Position numbers and translations under genes: made by a program
Part shown: positions 61,725-64,000 of the stretch, one piece after another
Numbering within the stretch: the stretch's first letter is position 1
How the letters are laid out: every line of letters begins with the position of its first letter
The notes under the pieces: model-generated
Told to the model about the DNA's origin: nothing
The model's database searches: none
The model's input: only the letters and a program-made list of their open reading frames with translations
NCBI RefSeq assembly: GCF_025118155.1
Contig: NW_026251411.1
Location: forward strand, 62,001-126,000
Direction of reading: 5' to 3'
Length of the DNA stretch: 64,000 nt
Origin: Cokeromyces recurvatus
Lineage: Eukaryota > Mucoromycota > Mucoromycetes > Mucorales > Mucoraceae

Positions 61725-61772
61725 TGCTGACAAATATTTGTTAATTGGCGACAATATCCATCGTACTGGCTG
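61725..61772 (-). repeat. Right terminal inverted repeat of the second element
   Basis: Complement of the left end: GACAAATATTTGTTAATTGG, then CGACAATATCCATCGTACTG, then GCTG, followed by TA at 61773-61774. Confidence 0.85.
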
Positions 61773-62014
61773 TATTAAAGTCAGGGATATTTATAATAAT
61801 AAAATACACGGGTTAATGTAAATAATATTTCATTTATTATTATTATTTTAAAAACAAACATATATGAATGCTTATGTACAAGTACAAAAAAAAACAATGC
61901 TATATGCTTTTTCTTCTTCCTTTCTTGTAAACAAAAGAAGAAGAAATAAATAAATATACATAGACTACTCGTGAAATGAAAAATAAATAAAAATAAACAG
62001 AATAACTCCTTTCC

Positions 62015-64000
62015 TTAGTCTTTGTTAGCCGCTCCTCCACGACCCCGTCCACGTCCTCGTCCACGTCCTCGTCCTCGTCCACGTCCACGGTCAGATGCAT
62101 TATTTGCCATATATGTCTTCCTCTCTTTTTGTTTACGGTCTCGTTCAAGACGTTCCCCCCAATATGCTTCGTAATTATCATCCTTAAAGGAAGTATCTTC
62201 TTCAACTTCAGGTTGTTTTTCAAGCTTTTTCTTTTGATCAAAACCACCCATAAGTAGCACCTCCTGCCATCGATCCACAGCTTCCCAAAAGTGGTTGTTA
62301 GAAATAGATGCAAAGTTAGGAGCAATTTCACGATCTTTCCCCTTTCCAATAACATCTGGCTCTGGCAACAACGCTGTGAGTTCATGTAACTCTTCTTTTG
62401 GAAGCTTTTGAAGTAATTCTGGTATTAAAGACTATTTACATATAAATGTTAAATAATGTATAAAATATACAATTAAGATTCTAGAATAGAGTTTCTTACC
62501 CTTAAATCTGCTTCTGTAAGATAACTCTCACTATTTTCAAGTAATGCTTTAAGTTTTTCATTTTCATTTTCATTTTCATTTTCATTTTCCTCTTCCTCTT
62601 CCTCTTCCTCAAACAACATGCCTTCTTCATAGTCATCAATAACATAATTTTGTTTTTCCTTTTTTGCATCTCTGACACTTCTTCTGGGTCTAGAGTGTGT
62701 TTGGTTTATCGTCATTGCATTATCCTTTTCTATAAGATCTTCAGATGAAATCTTATCTTCTTCTTTTTCAAATTGAATATATTTTGTTGGTTTAAATTCA
62801 TTAATAGACTGCTTTTGTTTATTTTGACGTATACGCTTTGTACTGGAACTTTCTTCAGCAACGTTATCTGCCATAGACGGTTCAAGATCGATTATTTTAC
62901 GTTTTGATACGCGTTTGAATGGCCTATTTGAACTTTCGGCATAAGCAATATCTGGAATAGACTGGATTTCTTCACTCGTTGGCTCTTTGTGTATAAATGT
63001 ATGGTTTGGGCAGCAGGTGTACTATTTTGGCCCATTGCCTCATTTTCCGTCTTTTCTTCTTCTATAGGATTATCTTCAGTATTTGTAATAATAGCCTTAG
63101 ATATAGATTCTGTATTTATTACAGTGTTCTGTTTTTTTGGTTTGCGTGAAACACGTTTTGGTGCTTTTTTAGCAGCAGCAGCAGTAGTAGTAATAGTATT
63201 GGCAGTACTAGGACCCTCTTTTCTGCTATGTTCTTTCTGGGTCTACCTCGAGTAGCGCGTTTTGGTTTTAATACTTGAGAAGGCTGTTCAACTTCAGTCA
63301 TGCGTTCATATAAGATTTTCTATTTTCAAATTTGTTCATTAGTGTCATTTTCAAGAGCTTCTGTCATTCTCTTGCTTTGTTTAAATTGAGTAGCATTATT
63401 AGAGATTGCAACAGCAGGGTCGTCGTTTTTACCATTTTGTTTTTCAATTGACAGAGGAATAGCATTCATGGATTCAGTATTTACAGATTTTGCTACAGTG
63501 TTCATTTCATAGGGGTTTGTTTCATATTGACAATACTCTTTAGGTATCTGATTAGATAAATTAGTAGTATTTTGAATATTCTTGGTATCTTTTACAGTTT
63601 CGGTATAAATAACAGGTTCACTGCTGGTATTTTTCTTTTTTGATTTATCCATTTTACAATTCTGAATGTTTTCAGAATTTATTTTATCTTTTGCAACTTG
63701 TATAGCATTAGCCTTATTCTTTCGTTGATATGGCCTTTTGGGTTTTGCATCTTTCATATTAACTGTCTTGACTGTTTTATTTTGCCGTCTGACATATGCT
63801 CTTTTAGGTTTTCGTTTTTCAACTGTTCCATCATAGTTAGCTTGAGGTTCAATATTTGAAATGGTATTGGCTGTAGCACTTGACTCAATAGTAGATTCTT
63901 TTTTGTTTTCAAGTAAATTTTCTACTTTGAGTAATTGCTTAGATGATTCGGTGGAAACATGAGTTGAATTTTCTGCCTGTTTTTGATTATTTGATATGTA
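62015..64000 (-). CDS. ASX-homology (DEUBAD) protein with AT-hook-like motifs (5' end outside window)
   Basis: Chromatin protein related to the ASX/ASXL group, whose DEUBAD domain partners a BAP1/UCH-type deubiquitinase in animals. Last exon 62015-62434: SLIPELLQKLPKEELHELTA, LLPEPDV, NFASISNNHFWEAVDRWQEV, LLMGGF match the ASXH core (leucine-rich helix, N-x-x-F-x-x-A/W-x-x-W/F-x-x-x-L-x-x-G-x-F). A C-terminal (GR)n tail follows. The upstream exons are basic and disordered with AT-hook-like blocks (KRATRGRPRKNI, SRPRRSVRDAK, KPKRPYQRKNK) and an acidic (EN)n/(E)n tract. The intron at about 62435-62505 is clean. One-base shifts near 62880-62995, 63225 and 63310-63325 again break the frame. The call rests on the ASXH block. 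Confidence 0.75.

Larger units (their letters stand above)
54681..61772. mobile_element. Second TIR element, about 7.1 kb, no intact gene
   Basis: Inverted repeats of about 48 bp lie at 54681-54728 and 61725-61772. The left starts CAGTCAATACGATGGACATT, then GTCGCCAATTAACAAATA; the right is its complement with a few substitutions, ending ...TACTGGCTG. Both outer borders are TA (54679-54680, 61773-61774). The ends share the pattern CAGTnnnTACG with the Fanzor element at 18839, which suggests the same transposase group. Inside, no frame over about 70 codons from a start is found. Open stretches such as the one at 57895-58078 (KKVLIIQCYYRIVHDILNNG...) may be remnants. This explains the gene desert between the Trp-repeat and ASX genes. 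Confidence 0.78.

Overview
This window is nuclear DNA of a fungus. It is very AT-rich, with short GT..AG introns (mostly 45-115 bp), long poly(A)/poly(T) tracts in introns and spacers, and compact housekeeping genes. The gene set and the mobile proteins (Fanzor nuclease with zinc knuckles, LINE remnants) fit an early-diverging fungus, most likely Mucoromycota/Mucorales. That assignment is inference from gene content, not from a search.

Layout. 1-16.1 kb is a dense gene block: PAK-type kinase (5' end outside the window), CIA2, a three-RRM protein, mitochondrial succinyl-CoA ligase alpha, an unrecognised 509-aa protein, a tetraspanin, AIM19, MED18 (divergent from AIM19), 4-hydroxyphenylpyruvate dioxygenase and ribosomal protein eL33. 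16.3-24.8 kb is a nested mobile-element complex. Its centre is a 4.5-kb element with about 100-bp terminal inverted repeats and a TA duplication (18839-23363), carrying a Fanzor (eukaryotic TnpB/RuvC) gene and a structured 3' region that is a candidate omega RNA. Two 5'-truncated LINE copies lie on each side, pointing outward, each starting at the TA that borders the element. 24.9-30.2 kb holds anthranilate phosphoribosyltransferase (frameshifted), an unknown gene and GDP-mannose pyrophosphorylase. 30.6-33.8 kb holds a Tc1/mariner transposase remnant, a degenerate tandem repeat and an unrecognised ORF.

33.9-54.4 kb carries SAC3/GANP (mRNA export), an HNH-nuclease-like gene, an SPX-ACT-phosphoserine phosphatase fusion, an unknown gene, a creC/WDR20 WD40 gene, an SVF1-like gene and a Trp- and short-motif-repeat protein. 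54.7-61.8 kb is nearly gene-free and is bracketed by a second pair of inverted repeats, again CAG...CTG flanked by TA. This looks like a decayed 7.1-kb relative of the Fanzor element. 62.0-64.0 kb is the 3' part of an ASX-homology (DEUBAD) protein with AT-hook-like motifs.

Two themes run through the region. First, two TA-flanked inverted-repeat elements and a LINE family that seems to home to the ends of one of them. Second, from about 25 kb onward many conserved genes carry single-base frameshifts, often in A/T runs. These look more like residual assembly errors than gene death, so broken-gene calls here need care.
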